From: Pontiellaceae bacterium B1224
GTDB taxonomy: Bacteria > Verrucomicrobiota > Kiritimatiellia > Kiritimatiellales > Pontiellaceae
Assembly: GCA_029432815.1 (NCBI GenBank)
Contig: JAROBA010000043.1
Location: 1 to 44,077, forward strand
Reading direction: 5' to 3'
Length of the DNA: 44,077 nucleotides
In this document: positions 6,975-15,800 of the stretch, piece by piece
Layout: every line of letters begins with the position of its first letter
How positions within the stretch are numbered: the stretch's first letter is position 1
The notes under the pieces: generated by a model
Databases searched by the model: none
What the model was told of the DNA's origin: nothing
What the model saw: only the letters and a program-made list of their open reading frames with translations
Made by a program: the position numbers and the translations under genes

Positions 6975-7358
6975 CTAGGCAAAACAGCCAAGTGTTTTCC
7001 TGACCACCTCGCAAAGAAGTTCCGGGGAAAAAGGCTTGGTGAGCACAGTCGTATCGGATACCCGGTGGGCTACATCTGCGGGAGAATAAGCCGTCATAAG
7101 AATCACTTTCGAAAGCGGGAAATAATTCCTGAATTCCTTTGCGAAGGCCACGCCATCCATATTCGGCATGCGCATATCTGTCAGCAGAATATCGATCATA
7201 CCGGTATGAGACTCGACAATCTGCAAAGCCTCTTCAGCCGATTCGGCACTTAGTACCATATATCCTTCCTGCACTAAAATAATGCGGGTGAGGTTCAGCA
7301 GGCACTCCTCATCGTCCACCACCAAAACGGTTGCATTCCCTCCCCCTAATTCAGACAT
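6975..7358 (-). CDS. Single-domain response regulator (CheY-like receiver)
   Basis: The 127-residue protein is a lone receiver domain without an output domain. The acidic pocket is Asp15-Asp16-Glu17, the phosphorylated residue is Asp61 (LLTDMRMPNMDG), Thr89 lies in MTAYS and Lys108 in LTKPF; all key residues are present. Such proteins either act by protein contact (as CheY does at the motor) or relay phosphate. It lies 70 bases before flgL and is followed by a hybrid kinase, a likely partner. The start has AAGG about 6 bases upstream. It lacks an AAA+ domain, so it is not itself the sigma-54 activator. Whether it is a true CheY or a relay protein cannot be settled. Confidence 0.9.
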   Translation of the reverse strand: MSELGGGNATVLVVDDEECLLNLTRIILVQEGYMVLSAESAEEALQIVESHTGMIDILLTDMRMPNMDGVAFAKEFRNYFPLSKVILMTAYSPADVAHRVSDTTVLTKPFSPELLCEVVRKTLGCFA

Positions 7359-7383
7359 CTCGACCTTTTCGTTTCGCTGCTAA

Positions 7384-7389
7384 ATTATA
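7384..7389 (-). promoter_or_regulatory. Possible sigma-70 -10 box for the response regulator gene
   Basis: TATAAT stands on the minus strand 26 bases before the start codon at 7358, in an AT-rich spacer after rpoN. No convincing -35 hexamer is found at the right distance. Confidence 0.3.
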
Positions 7390-7476
7390 AAATAGTATTG
7401 GAAATACGCCTTCACTCAAGGAAATACGAAAACATATGCATAAAGCCCTGATAAGAGTGGAATACCCTCTACTCAC

Positions 7477-8952
7477 TTAAACAGCAATCGCCAGTTCCGC
7501 CCTGCGTCGTGCTCGGATCAGCCGCTCTTTCGAAGATGAAATACCCAGCTCCTCGCGATATTTCGCCACAGTCCGGCGCGCCACCTTCAGGCCCTGCTTC
7601 TTGAACCGCTCCGAGATATGCGCATCTGTCAGTGGCTTGAGCGCGTCTTCAGATAGAATAAAGGCCTCCAGCTGTGTTTTGACTCGCTCGGGAGTAACCG
7701 ACGAACCGTCAGAACATCGGTAACCCACTTTGAAGAAAGAACGCATCTCAAACAGCCCGCGCTCGGTGCGGATGTATTTGTTGGCAATCGCGCGGCTCAC
7801 GGTGGTTTCATGCACTCCGATCATGGCAGCAACCTTATTCATGGTGAGAGGCTGAAGGGCACCAGTTTCGGAGGAAAGAAACTCGCCCTGCACACGCATA
7901 ATCTGGTGCGCCACCTTTAACATTGTATCCTGGCGCTGAGAAATTCCCTGAATCAGAAAACTCGCTTCACGTACCTTACCCCGAATGTAGTCCAAATCGG
8001 CCTTGCTCCCCTGACGGGCGTCCAGCAGGCGCTTGCAGTAGCTGCTCAACTGAAGCTTCGGCAGGCGTTCGTCCAGTAACTCAACATGCAGCTCGCCATT
8101 CTTATTGCGGATTTCCAGATCGGCCTCAACGTATTCGACCTGCACAGACTCATAACTCCGACCCGGCTCCGGATCGAGCGTCCGGATCAGCTGAAACGCC
8201 GCCTCCACATCTTCGGAATCCACTCCCAGATGTTCAGCCACCATAACCGCCCGGCCTGCCGCCAAATGATCCAGCCAGTTGCCCACCAGCATCTGGGCCA
8301 GCTCGGTATCGCTATCCTGCGCCATAAGCTGCAGCACAAGACATTCGCGCAAATCGCGTGCCCCGATACCTGCAGGAGCCATTGCCTGGAATTTTTCCAA
8401 CACCATCCGTGTCTCCAAAACGTTCAACCCGGTTTCCTCGGCAATATCTTCGAGCGAGGCATCAAGATATCCGCGTCCGTCGATTGAGCCAGCAATAACC
8501 CGTGCCGCCTTGGCATGTAGTTCGCTGAGGTCTGAAAAAAGAATGGCCTGCTCCAGCTCATCCTGCAGGCCGGAAGCTGTGGCAATATGATCCATCATGA
8601 AATCGTGTTTTTCCTGCAATACATGGCTACTGGAAAGCTGGGGTTCATCGGCCTGGCGCCACTCGTCATCAATATCGGCCAGTACGCCAAGCCGTTCACC
8701 AACTTCGGAACCGGAAAGATAGATTTCGTCCGCAGGCGAAGGCAATGCTTCCGATGCGAAGTCCTCGGCCGCGACGGAATCTTCGGGTTGCACAGTTTCC
8801 AGCGCCGGGTTGGAAACCAGCTCATGATCAACCAACTCCGAAAGCTCAACTGAAGAAACCTGCAGAATCTTCAACCAGTTCAACAGCTGGGGTGCCAGAT
8901 TGAGTTGCTGCGACTGGTTCGAACTGTGATACATCTTAATGTTGGTATTCAT
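7477..8952 (-). CDS. rpoN: RNA polymerase sigma-54 factor RpoN
   Basis: RpoN directs RNA polymerase to -24/-12 promoters and needs an AAA+ activator. The 491-residue protein has a Gln/Leu-rich region I (about 5-50), an acidic region II (about 60-110), a core-binding region (about 115-290), a helix-turn-helix near 355-400, and the signature RpoN box ARRTVAKYRE near 460-470. The start at 8952 has GGAG 8 bases upstream; the frame runs 23 codons further but without a ribosome site. Two sigma-54-like promoters lie in the window (flgL and the 2405 cluster), so flagellar genes are probable targets. No cognate activator gene is visible here. Confidence 0.97.
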   Translation of the reverse strand: MNTNIKMYHSSNQSQQLNLAPQLLNWLKILQVSSVELSELVDHELVSNPALETVQPEDSVAAEDFASEALPSPADEIYLSGSEVGERLGVLADIDDEWRQADEPQLSSSHVLQEKHDFMMDHIATASGLQDELEQAILFSDLSELHAKAARVIAGSIDGRGYLDASLEDIAEETGLNVLETRMVLEKFQAMAPAGIGARDLRECLVLQLMAQDSDTELAQMLVGNWLDHLAAGRAVMVAEHLGVDSEDVEAAFQLIRTLDPEPGRSYESVQVEYVEADLEIRNKNGELHVELLDERLPKLQLSSYCKRLLDARQGSKADLDYIRGKVREASFLIQGISQRQDTMLKVAHQIMRVQGEFLSSETGALQPLTMNKVAAMIGVHETTVSRAIANKYIRTERGLFEMRSFFKVGYRCSDGSSVTPERVKTQLEAFILSEDALKPLTDAHISERFKKQGLKVARRTVAKYREELGISSSKERLIRARRRAELAIAV

Positions 8953-9297
8953 AATCAATCTCCAATGGTTGCATTGAAACCCTTTAAGCACAGAGTGAGC
9001 CAACGTCTGCATCCGGCCCACAGGAAGAACAGAACCACCTCTAATTTACCCTTGTTTACATAGGCTTATATTTTTTATATATTTTTCTCCACCACAGGAA
9101 GCCGAATGCGCTTCAAGGTCGGTATGTTGCAATATCCAACTTTTTGCGTGCAATATCCGACACTATGTTACAGCGCTGAATGTTATTGTTTTCACAGGTT
9201 ATCGATTAAGAGTGATAGTACTCTGTGGCTAAACAAAAACCGCCCGCGCCCCCTTATTTGGAGGAGAGCCGAGAGCCTTCCAATGCCGCGTAGACAC

Positions 9298-9329
9298 AAA
9301 AAAACCCCTAACTCGAAAAGAATTAGAGG
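9298..9329 (-). terminator. Rho-independent terminator after tRNA-Phe
   Basis: On the minus strand CCTCTAATTC pairs with GAGTTAGGGG (some G-U pairs) around a TTTTC loop and is followed by TTTTTTT. It lies 8 bases after the tRNA CCA end. Confidence 0.8.
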
Positions 9330-9336
9330 TTAAAAT

Positions 9337-9412
9337 TGGTGGCGAGTCCCAGAATTGAACTGGGGACACGCGGATTTTCAATCCGCTGCTCTACCGACTG
9401 AGCTAACTCGCC
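9337..9412 (-). tRNA. tRNA-Phe (GAA), CCA end encoded
   Basis: The minus strand folds as a full cloverleaf: acceptor GGCGAGT/ACTCGCC, D stem GCTC/GAGC, anticodon stem GCGGA/TCCGC with loop TTGAAAA (anticodon GAA), and T stem CCCAG/CTGGG with loop TTCAATT. The gene encodes discriminator A plus CCA. Confidence 0.97.
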
Positions 9413-9515
9413 TAAAAAAACAAGACCGCGGAGTATAAGCAACCGCCGGATCGCGTCAATGGAAATCAGCCGTATAATTCATTCATCAACTAAATATGCG
9501 CTTAATTCCCGGTTC

Positions 9516-9556
9516 TTGACGCGCATCAAGGATTGAATACAAAGCTCATGCATAAT
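9516..9556 (+). promoter_or_regulatory. FNR/CRP-type site and -10 box of hcp
   Basis: TTGAC-N4-ATCAA (9516-9529) differs by one base from the FNR consensus TTGAT-N4-ATCAA. The -10 box CATAAT is at 9551-9556, so transcription would start near 9563-9564. The site would then be centred at about -41.5, the known class II activator position. Regulation by an oxygen- or nitrosative-stress-sensing FNR-family protein is inferred. Confidence 0.6.
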
Positions 9557-9565
9557 GGTTTGCAT
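9548..9565 (+). promoter_or_regulatory. Inverted repeat ATGCA-N8-TGCAT over the hcp -10 box
   Basis: The dyad overlaps the -10 box and the expected start point, a usual repressor position. The ATGCA half-sites faintly recall NsrR sites, which control hcp in enteric bacteria, but spacing differs. Confidence 0.3.
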
Positions 9566-9620
9566 CATTTACACCAATTGTGATTCTATTTAAACTGTTA
9601 ATTAACCAAGGAGAAATATC

Positions 9621-11213
9621 ATGAGCATGTTCTGTTACCAGTGCGAACAAACCAGCCAATCCACCGGATGCACCGCATTCGGAGTATGTGGAAAAGACCC
9701 GGAAACCGCAGCCCTGCAGGATCTGCTGGTTGAACTCTGCAAACACATTTCCGTAAAGGCGCTCGAAGATCGCGCCGCTGGCAAAACCACCCGCGAAGCC
9801 GACCTTTTTGTGATGGAAGGTCTTTTCACCACCGTTACCAACGTCAACTTTGATCCGAAAGATCTAGCCGGCATTATTTCCCGCGGCGCACAGCTGCTGG
9901 AAGAAATGGGCGGCTCGTTCGAAATCGGCGACGATATTGATGCACTGATTTCCCAGGGAGAAAAAGTCGGCATCGAAAGCCGCATGAATACACTGGGACC
10001 GGATGTGACCGGTCTGCAGGAACTGATCACCTACGGACTGAAAGGCACGGCCGCCTATGCAGACCACGCGTTCGTTCTTGAAAAAGAAGATGATTCCGTA
10101 TTCGCCTTCTTCCACGAAGCCATGGCCTTCCTGCTGAATCCAGCGCCGACCGTTGACGAGCTCGTTGCGCTGACCCTCAAAGTGGGAGAAATCAACCTGA
10201 CCGTAATGGCCCTGCTCGATTCCGCTAATACCGGCACCTATGGCCACCCGGTTCCGACTCCAGTCCGCATCACCCCGGTTAAAGGCAAAGCCATTCTCGT
10301 TTCCGGCCACGACCTGAAAGACCTCGAACTGTTGCTCAAGCAGACCGAAGGCAAAGGCATCAACATTTACACCCATGGTGAAATGCTGCCGTGTCACGGA
10401 TATCCGGAACTGAAAAAATACAAACACCTCGTTGGCAACTACGGCGGTGCCTGGCAGGACCAGCGCTCCGAGTTCGAAGCATTCCCGGGTGCGATTCTGA
10501 TGACCACCAACTGCATCCAGAAGCCGAAGGAAAACTATAAAGCGCGTATCTTCACCTGCGGCCTCGTTCAGTGGCCGGGCGTGCAACACATCGATAACGG
10601 CGACTTTACACCGGTCATCGATGCAGCTCTGGAAGCTAAAGGTTTTGCTGAAACCGAAGAAGAAAAAACCATCCTGACCGGCTTCGGCCACAACGCCGTT
10701 CTCGGTGTTGCTCCACAGGTGATTGATGCCGTCAAGAGCGGTGCGCTGAAGCACTTCTTCCTGATCGGTGGTTGCGACGGTGCCAAGCCGGGCCGTAACT
10801 ACTTCACCGAATTCGCAGAACAGGTTCCGGATGACTGCGCAATCCTGACACTGGCCTGCGGCAAATTCCGTTTCAACAAGCTCGACTTCGGCGATATCGG
10901 CGGCATTCCGCGCCTGCTCGACATGGGCCAGTGCAACGACAGCTACTCCGCCATTCAGGTGGCCGTGGCCCTCGCTGGCGCTTTCGAGTGCGATGTGAAT
11001 GATCTGCCGCTTTCCATGATTCTGTCGTGGTACGAGCAGAAAGCCATCTGCGTGCTACTGACGCTGCTGCATCTCGGCATCAAAGACATCAAGGTAGGCC
11101 CGACCCTTCCGGCCTTCATCACCCCGACCGTACTGAAAGTACTGGTTGATACCTTCGGCATTGCTCCGGTAACCACCGTTGAAGCCGACATGAAGGAATG
11201 CCTCGGTGCATAA
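9621..11213 (+). CDS. hcp: Hybrid-cluster protein Hcp (hydroxylamine/NO reductase)
   Basis: Hcp is a cytoplasmic iron-sulfur enzyme of anaerobes that reduces hydroxylamine in vitro and is thought to remove nitric oxide. The 530-residue protein starts with four Cys as Cx2Cx8Cx5C (Cys5, 8, 17, 23), the class I/III spacing that binds the cubane cluster; the E. coli class II spacing is longer. Ligands of the hybrid Fe-S-O cluster are seen downstream in HGEMLPCHG (near 250), the Cys-containing TTNC and FTCG stretches (near 300-315), and IGGCDGAKPG and TLACGKFRFNK (near 385-420). AAGGAG precedes the ATG at 9621. It is monocistronic with its own terminator. No hcr reductase gene is beside it. Confidence 0.97.
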   Translation: MSMFCYQCEQTSQSTGCTAFGVCGKDPETAALQDLLVELCKHISVKALEDRAAGKTTREADLFVMEGLFTTVTNVNFDPKDLAGIISRGAQLLEEMGGSFEIGDDIDALISQGEKVGIESRMNTLGPDVTGLQELITYGLKGTAAYADHAFVLEKEDDSVFAFFHEAMAFLLNPAPTVDELVALTLKVGEINLTVMALLDSANTGTYGHPVPTPVRITPVKGKAILVSGHDLKDLELLLKQTEGKGINIYTHGEMLPCHGYPELKKYKHLVGNYGGAWQDQRSEFEAFPGAILMTTNCIQKPKENYKARIFTCGLVQWPGVQHIDNGDFTPVIDAALEAKGFAETEEEKTILTGFGHNAVLGVAPQVIDAVKSGALKHFFLIGGCDGAKPGRNYFTEFAEQVPDDCAILTLACGKFRFNKLDFGDIGGIPRLLDMGQCNDSYSAIQVAVALAGAFECDVNDLPLSMILSWYEQKAICVLLTLLHLGIKDIKVGPTLPAFITPTVLKVLVDTFGIAPVTTVEADMKECLGA

Positions 11214-11222
11214 GTAAAAAAC

Positions 11223-11237
11223 TTCCAATCATTGGAA
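11223..11237. repeat. TTCCAA-N3-TTGGAA palindrome (intergenic)
   Basis: Exact copy with spacer TCA, 9 bases after the hcp stop codon and directly before the hcp terminator. Confidence 0.85.
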
Positions 11238-11242
11238 AACAG

Positions 11243-11274
11243 AAAAGGCGCTCCTCGCGGGGCGCCTTTTTTTT
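11243..11274 (+). terminator. Rho-independent terminator of hcp
   Basis: AAAAGGCGC pairs with GCGCCTTTT and is followed by more T (eight T in all). Confidence 0.9.
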
Positions 11275-11332
11275 CGGTTACAACTGCAGTTCCAAGAACC
11301 GCCTAGTGGTGCTTCTTAGAAGCACTTTCTTC

Positions 11333-12739
11333 CTAATCCAGAATCACTTCCTGTTCATAGTCCGGAACCACACAGTGCCAGCCGGTCTTTTCGGTCAGGA
11401 ATTCCTTAAAGGCATTCGCCTGGTCTTCTTCACCGTGCGTAACGAAAACCCGACGTGGCGGCTGCTTGAGGGAGGAGATCCATTTGAACAGCTCATTGCG
11501 GTCCGCATGCGCCGAGAAACCGGAGATCCGTTCGATGCGGGCTCTAACCGGATACTCCTCGCCGAAGATTCGTACGGTTTCGGGCTTTTCCAGAATCCGG
11601 CGACCCAGCGTCCCGAAGGCCTGATAGCCAACAAACAGAATGGTACTCTCCGGACGATCGATATTGGCTTTCAGATGGTGCTTAACGCGGCCTCCCGTGC
11701 ACATGCCGGATCCCGCAATGATGATCGAAGTTCCTTTGGCCTTGGCAATCCCTTTCGATTCATCCACCGACCGCGTCATGCTTAGGCCCGGGAAGTCGCA
11801 CGGTTTATCGCCGGCCCTCACCTGCTCCATGGTCTCGTCATCGAAGAGTTCCGGATGCTTCTTAAATACTTCGGTGACCTTAATGGCCATCGGGCTGTCA
11901 ACAAATGCCTTCAGCATGGGGATACGGTCTTCACTGAGCAGGCCGCTCAAGTGATAAAGCAGCTCCTGCGTCCGTTCGAGTGCAAAACTCGGAATAATAA
12001 TATTTCCACCGGCTTCCACGGTTTCATTAATAATACGTTCGAGTTCGCCGGGTATGTCGGCCACTTCGCCATGGATGCGGTCGCCATAGGTGGATTCAAT
12101 CAGAACATAGTCGGCCTGTTCATACTGATGCGGATCGCGCATAATCGGCAAATCCCACCGTCCGACATCGCCGGAGAAAAGAATGGTGCGCGTTTCATCG
12201 CCCTGCGTCACCGAAATACGAATCGAAGAGGAGCCGAACACGTGACCGGCTTCGCGAAATTCGGCGGTAATCCCGGCTCCAATTTCCACCTTGGAATTAT
12301 AACTCGTCTTCTCAAACAAACTGTTGGCCTTTTCGGCATCTTCTTTTACATAGAGCGGTTCATAAGGAAACGGACTTTTCTTTCCGGCTTTTTCATGACG
12401 CCGTTGCTTATGCTTGATGTCCTCTTCCTGAATATGCGCGGAATCGAGCATGATAATATTGGCAATCTCCGCCGTAGCCGAGGTTGCATAAATCTTTCCA
12501 CTGAACCCCTCCTTCACCAACTTCGGCAAACGGCCGCAATGATCCAGGTGGGCATGCGTCAGCAGCACGGCATCAATTGTATTTGCGGGAACAGGGAAGT
12601 CGGCCCAGTTGCGCGGCTTGAGATCGCGTTCCTGATAAAGCCCGCAATCCACCAACAGACGAACGCCATTGGCTTCCAGAAAATAGCAGGAACCGGTTAC
12701 GTTTTTTGCTGCGCCGAAAAAATTAAGTTTAATTTCCAT
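11333..12739 (-). CDS. Beta-CASP metallo-beta-lactamase fold protein (RNA nuclease-like)
   Basis: The 468-residue protein belongs to the beta-CASP group of the metallo-beta-lactamase fold, whose members (CPSF73/YSH1-like, YhfI/RNase J relatives) mostly cut RNA. The zinc motif HxHxDH is His62, His64, Asp66, His67 (THAHLDHCG). Further ligands are in EAGHVFGSSS (near 172) and Asp in FSGDVG (near 197). The beta-CASP part (about 210-400) contains the DSPMA and GSGMCTGGR stretches, and the C-terminal zinc His lies in GFSAHADR (near 415). The length fits the bacterial family of about 450-470 residues. AAGGAGC stands 8 bases before the ATG at 12739. Substrate is unknown. Confidence 0.93.
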   Translation of the reverse strand: MEIKLNFFGAAKNVTGSCYFLEANGVRLLVDCGLYQERDLKPRNWADFPVPANTIDAVLLTHAHLDHCGRLPKLVKEGFSGKIYATSATAEIANIIMLDSAHIQEEDIKHKQRRHEKAGKKSPFPYEPLYVKEDAEKANSLFEKTSYNSKVEIGAGITAEFREAGHVFGSSSIRISVTQGDETRTILFSGDVGRWDLPIMRDPHQYEQADYVLIESTYGDRIHGEVADIPGELERIINETVEAGGNIIIPSFALERTQELLYHLSGLLSEDRIPMLKAFVDSPMAIKVTEVFKKHPELFDDETMEQVRAGDKPCDFPGLSMTRSVDESKGIAKAKGTSIIIAGSGMCTGGRVKHHLKANIDRPESTILFVGYQAFGTLGRRILEKPETVRIFGEEYPVRARIERISGFSAHADRNELFKWISSLKQPPRRVFVTHGEEDQANAFKEFLTEKTGWHCVVPDYEQEVILD

Positions 12740-12760
12740 ATTCTGCTCCTTCTATTGATA

Positions 12761-12848
12761 CGTGACGGTTGAAACGTGACGATTGAAGAGCGCTGATTGA
12801 AGCTTGATGTTTCCTGTAAACAGGCATACCTCACGACTCAATCGTCAC
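12761..12848. repeat. Short tandem and inverted repeats of CGTGACGATTGAA
   Basis: CGTGACGGTTGAA (12761-12773) and CGTGACGATTGAA (12775-12787) are adjacent direct copies, followed by a partial GATTGAAG. An inverted copy, TCAATCGTCAC, lies at 12838-12848. Between them is a small hairpin CCTGT-AA-ACAGG (12813-12824). The set fills the gap between the nuclease and RNase-like genes and could fold as a long stem-loop in the transcript. Origin is unknown. Confidence 0.7.
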
Positions 12849-12852
12849 TTTT

Positions 12853-15800
12853 CTACTCTACGTCACCCCGGTCCACTGCTTCGGTACGGCAGACCGACAT
12901 ATAGTCAGTATACGTTTCAATTAAAGGATCAACAGCGAAATCGGCATTTTTCAGCTTATCCAGATTTGAGAACAACGTGGCCATAAATCCGGCCGTCAGA
13001 TTCGGCTCATCCATCGCCACCAGACTCTTTTTCAACGAGCTTCCAATCCTTGGAAAATCACGCTCGTAGAACAGATATCCGGCATCGGTCCTGACATTGA
13101 CCGCTTCGTTATTAAACGTCTCGAAGAAATACTGCTGTGCCGCGAACGCATAGACCGGAAGCTGGCAGTCGAGATTTCGAATAATCTCTTCCACATATTC
13201 CTCGGTCTTGCTGCGCGAACGCGACGAACCTTTATAGTCCAGCACCCGCACCTTTGCCAGATCGCCGGTGTCGGCAAAAATAAGATCCACGCGATCAATC
13301 ACGCCATGCAGCTTCACCTGCTCAAGATCGACTGCGGTTTCTCCGCCGAACTTTAATTCGAACAACGCCGGATATCTTTTTTCCGCCGCACAGGTTTCGG
13401 CATCGTAGCGAACAAAGTTCAGCACCATCTCCAGAATCTTTTCACGCTCCGCCGCCCAGACGCCCGGGTGGCCCAGCGCCGCGCTATTCAACCGCCGGTT
13501 GGCAATCCTGCGCGCAAAGGCTTCGTATTCACTTCCAAACTCTGGAACAAATGTAGCCAACGGAATAGCCTCGACACCCTCCTCCGTGCGGAGCTTCCAA
13601 CCATTGGAACTTTTTACCGCCCAGTAGCGCGGGGCATCAATGCCGCTGTGCCCAAGAGCAATCGCAGTATAGATTTCATGGAGGATGGAATGGATTAAAC
13701 CGCCGCGCTCCATCGGGTCCGGTGTATCATCCGCGACGCGCGGATCGCGAATACCAAAGATGCGTTCGATCAGAAAAATATAACGACACTGCGCCAGCGC
13801 CTCCAGCGCGGTCGGGCTCATTTCTTCCTTCTCTTCAAACCAGACGGCAATTTTTTCTTTCAACGCCGGAACGTGGCCGCAATAAATCGAAGGCTCGCGT
13901 TCGTCGATTGGTGTATCCAGATAAGCCTCCCGCTCCGCTTCGATTTTGAGCATTTTAATTAGATGAACCACCGGATGAGCAGATTGGAAAGTCTGCTCCA
14001 CATGTGGGGTAGATTTTCTGGTCTGTCCCCCCTTCACAGCAGCCTGCAGGGCTTCATCTTTTGCGCGGCAGAGCGGCAACGGAATAATCGGAAGAAACGA
14101 TTCGCCCGGCATTGGAAGCCGATCTTCTGGAGCCGTGCTTTGCTGCGACTTCCAATGATTGGAAAAAATGGAATCGGTTTCCAAGGTCTGGATGCGCCAT
14201 TGATCGTATGGACTCAACTGCATCTCTTCCTGCGCGCACCATCCGGCCAGGTTCCAGAGCTTGCGGTAAAATTCGCCCTCGCCCTTATCATTGCCTTCCT
14301 GATCGACCGACTGATAGGAAAAGACCAGTTGCTCGCGTGCCATACCGAGTGCCGTTAAAAAGAGCACCGACTCCTGTTCAAATAAAACATCTGCTTCCGG
14401 CAAAGCCATTTTCGGCAAATGCCTGCCCTGCTCTTCCAGATGAAGCTTCAGAAAGTGGCGCTCATGATCGCTAAGCAGCGCATCCTGCTGCGGGACGCCC
14501 GGGAATGCCCCCTCGTTCAGACCGGCAAACAGAACGACATCAAAATCCAGGCCCACGGCATCGTGCGGATTTAAGATCCAGACGCCCTGCTCATGACTTT
14601 CGCGAGGCCGGACCGTTTCATTTTCCAACAGCTCTTCGAGCAGGTCAATCAGATCACTGAGCGGTAACGAATGATTCCCGATTTGCTCGAGCACCGTTGC
14701 GACCACTTTTAATGCTGCATCATTAAAATGATCCTCCGGCTTAACGATCCGTTCCGTCAGGATTTCCAATGCCTGGAAACCTGATAAATCGGATGCATCC
14801 GCTTCGAGGCGCGGCGGTTGTTTCATTAAGCGTTCAATCTCCTGTTCACGGTGTTCGAACCGGATGGCCGGATTTCGGACAAGGTCAATCAACGTGTCGC
14901 GCTCTGGACGCAGCGGAAAGGCGAGCCACGCAAAAAAAGCCTTCACGCAGGGGGAAGACAGAACGGGACGACCGCGCCGGAAAAAATAGGGAATTTGGAA
15001 ACGGGAAAAGACGTGTGGAATAATGTCCTGCACATTTCCAATGTTTGGAACAATCAGCGCAACCCGGTTAGCCGAAACATTCAGCGTCTGAAGATTCCAG
15101 CAAATGCGACGCGCCAGATCTTCAATCTCGCCATAAGCCCCGGCAGAGCGGGAAAAGTTAATGCGGTTTACATCTGAAAGCTGCAGCACATCGGCGCTGT
15201 CGACCGCCAATGCATCGCCGAGGTCTTCGGCCCAGACGGCCCAGGGTTTGTCCATTATTTCCGAGCGGATCTGCTGGCCCATCCGGTCGGCGGACACTTC
15301 AGCATGCGCCTGCGGCAATGCCGATTCCACCCGGACCTTCAGCTTTTTATTCAGTGCGGAAACGCATCGTTCTTCAAACGGATTAAACCAACGCACGGAA
15401 CGAAAGGTAACACGACTGCAGTCGCGCAGCTGCGGGGGCCATTGGTCGCGCGGGCCATTCAGCAGTTTGAGCAGAGCCGTATTTACATCAATAGCATCCG
15501 CGAATCCATCCTGCTTAATCGTGGCCCGCCAAACACTGAACAGCATGCCGAGCTGATACAGTTTATGCTTTCGATGATGGTCGAGCAGCCAGTCGACCAC
15601 ACGGGCCGTTTCTCCGGGCAGAGAAGCCAATTCAGTGATGAGCTGATCCAGCACATCGGCCAGCGCATTGGGAGAGAGTTCGCCCAGCGCCCCTTCTCCA
15701 TGAAAATGTCCCATAGCCACTTCCACCACTTGTCGGCGAATAAGCAGCTGTTGCGCGGCATTCATTCGTAGCCCTTTAACGGAAGCATACGTCAGGCACA

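Noticed and set aside
9053-9085. AT-rich stretch as a replication origin
   Set aside because: No DnaA-box cluster and no dnaA/dnaN neighbours; it is more likely the rpoN promoter region.
9106-9333. Short plus-strand frame between rpoN and the tRNA
   Set aside because: No ribosome site, repetitive Tyr/Cys-rich residues, and it runs over the tRNA terminator.
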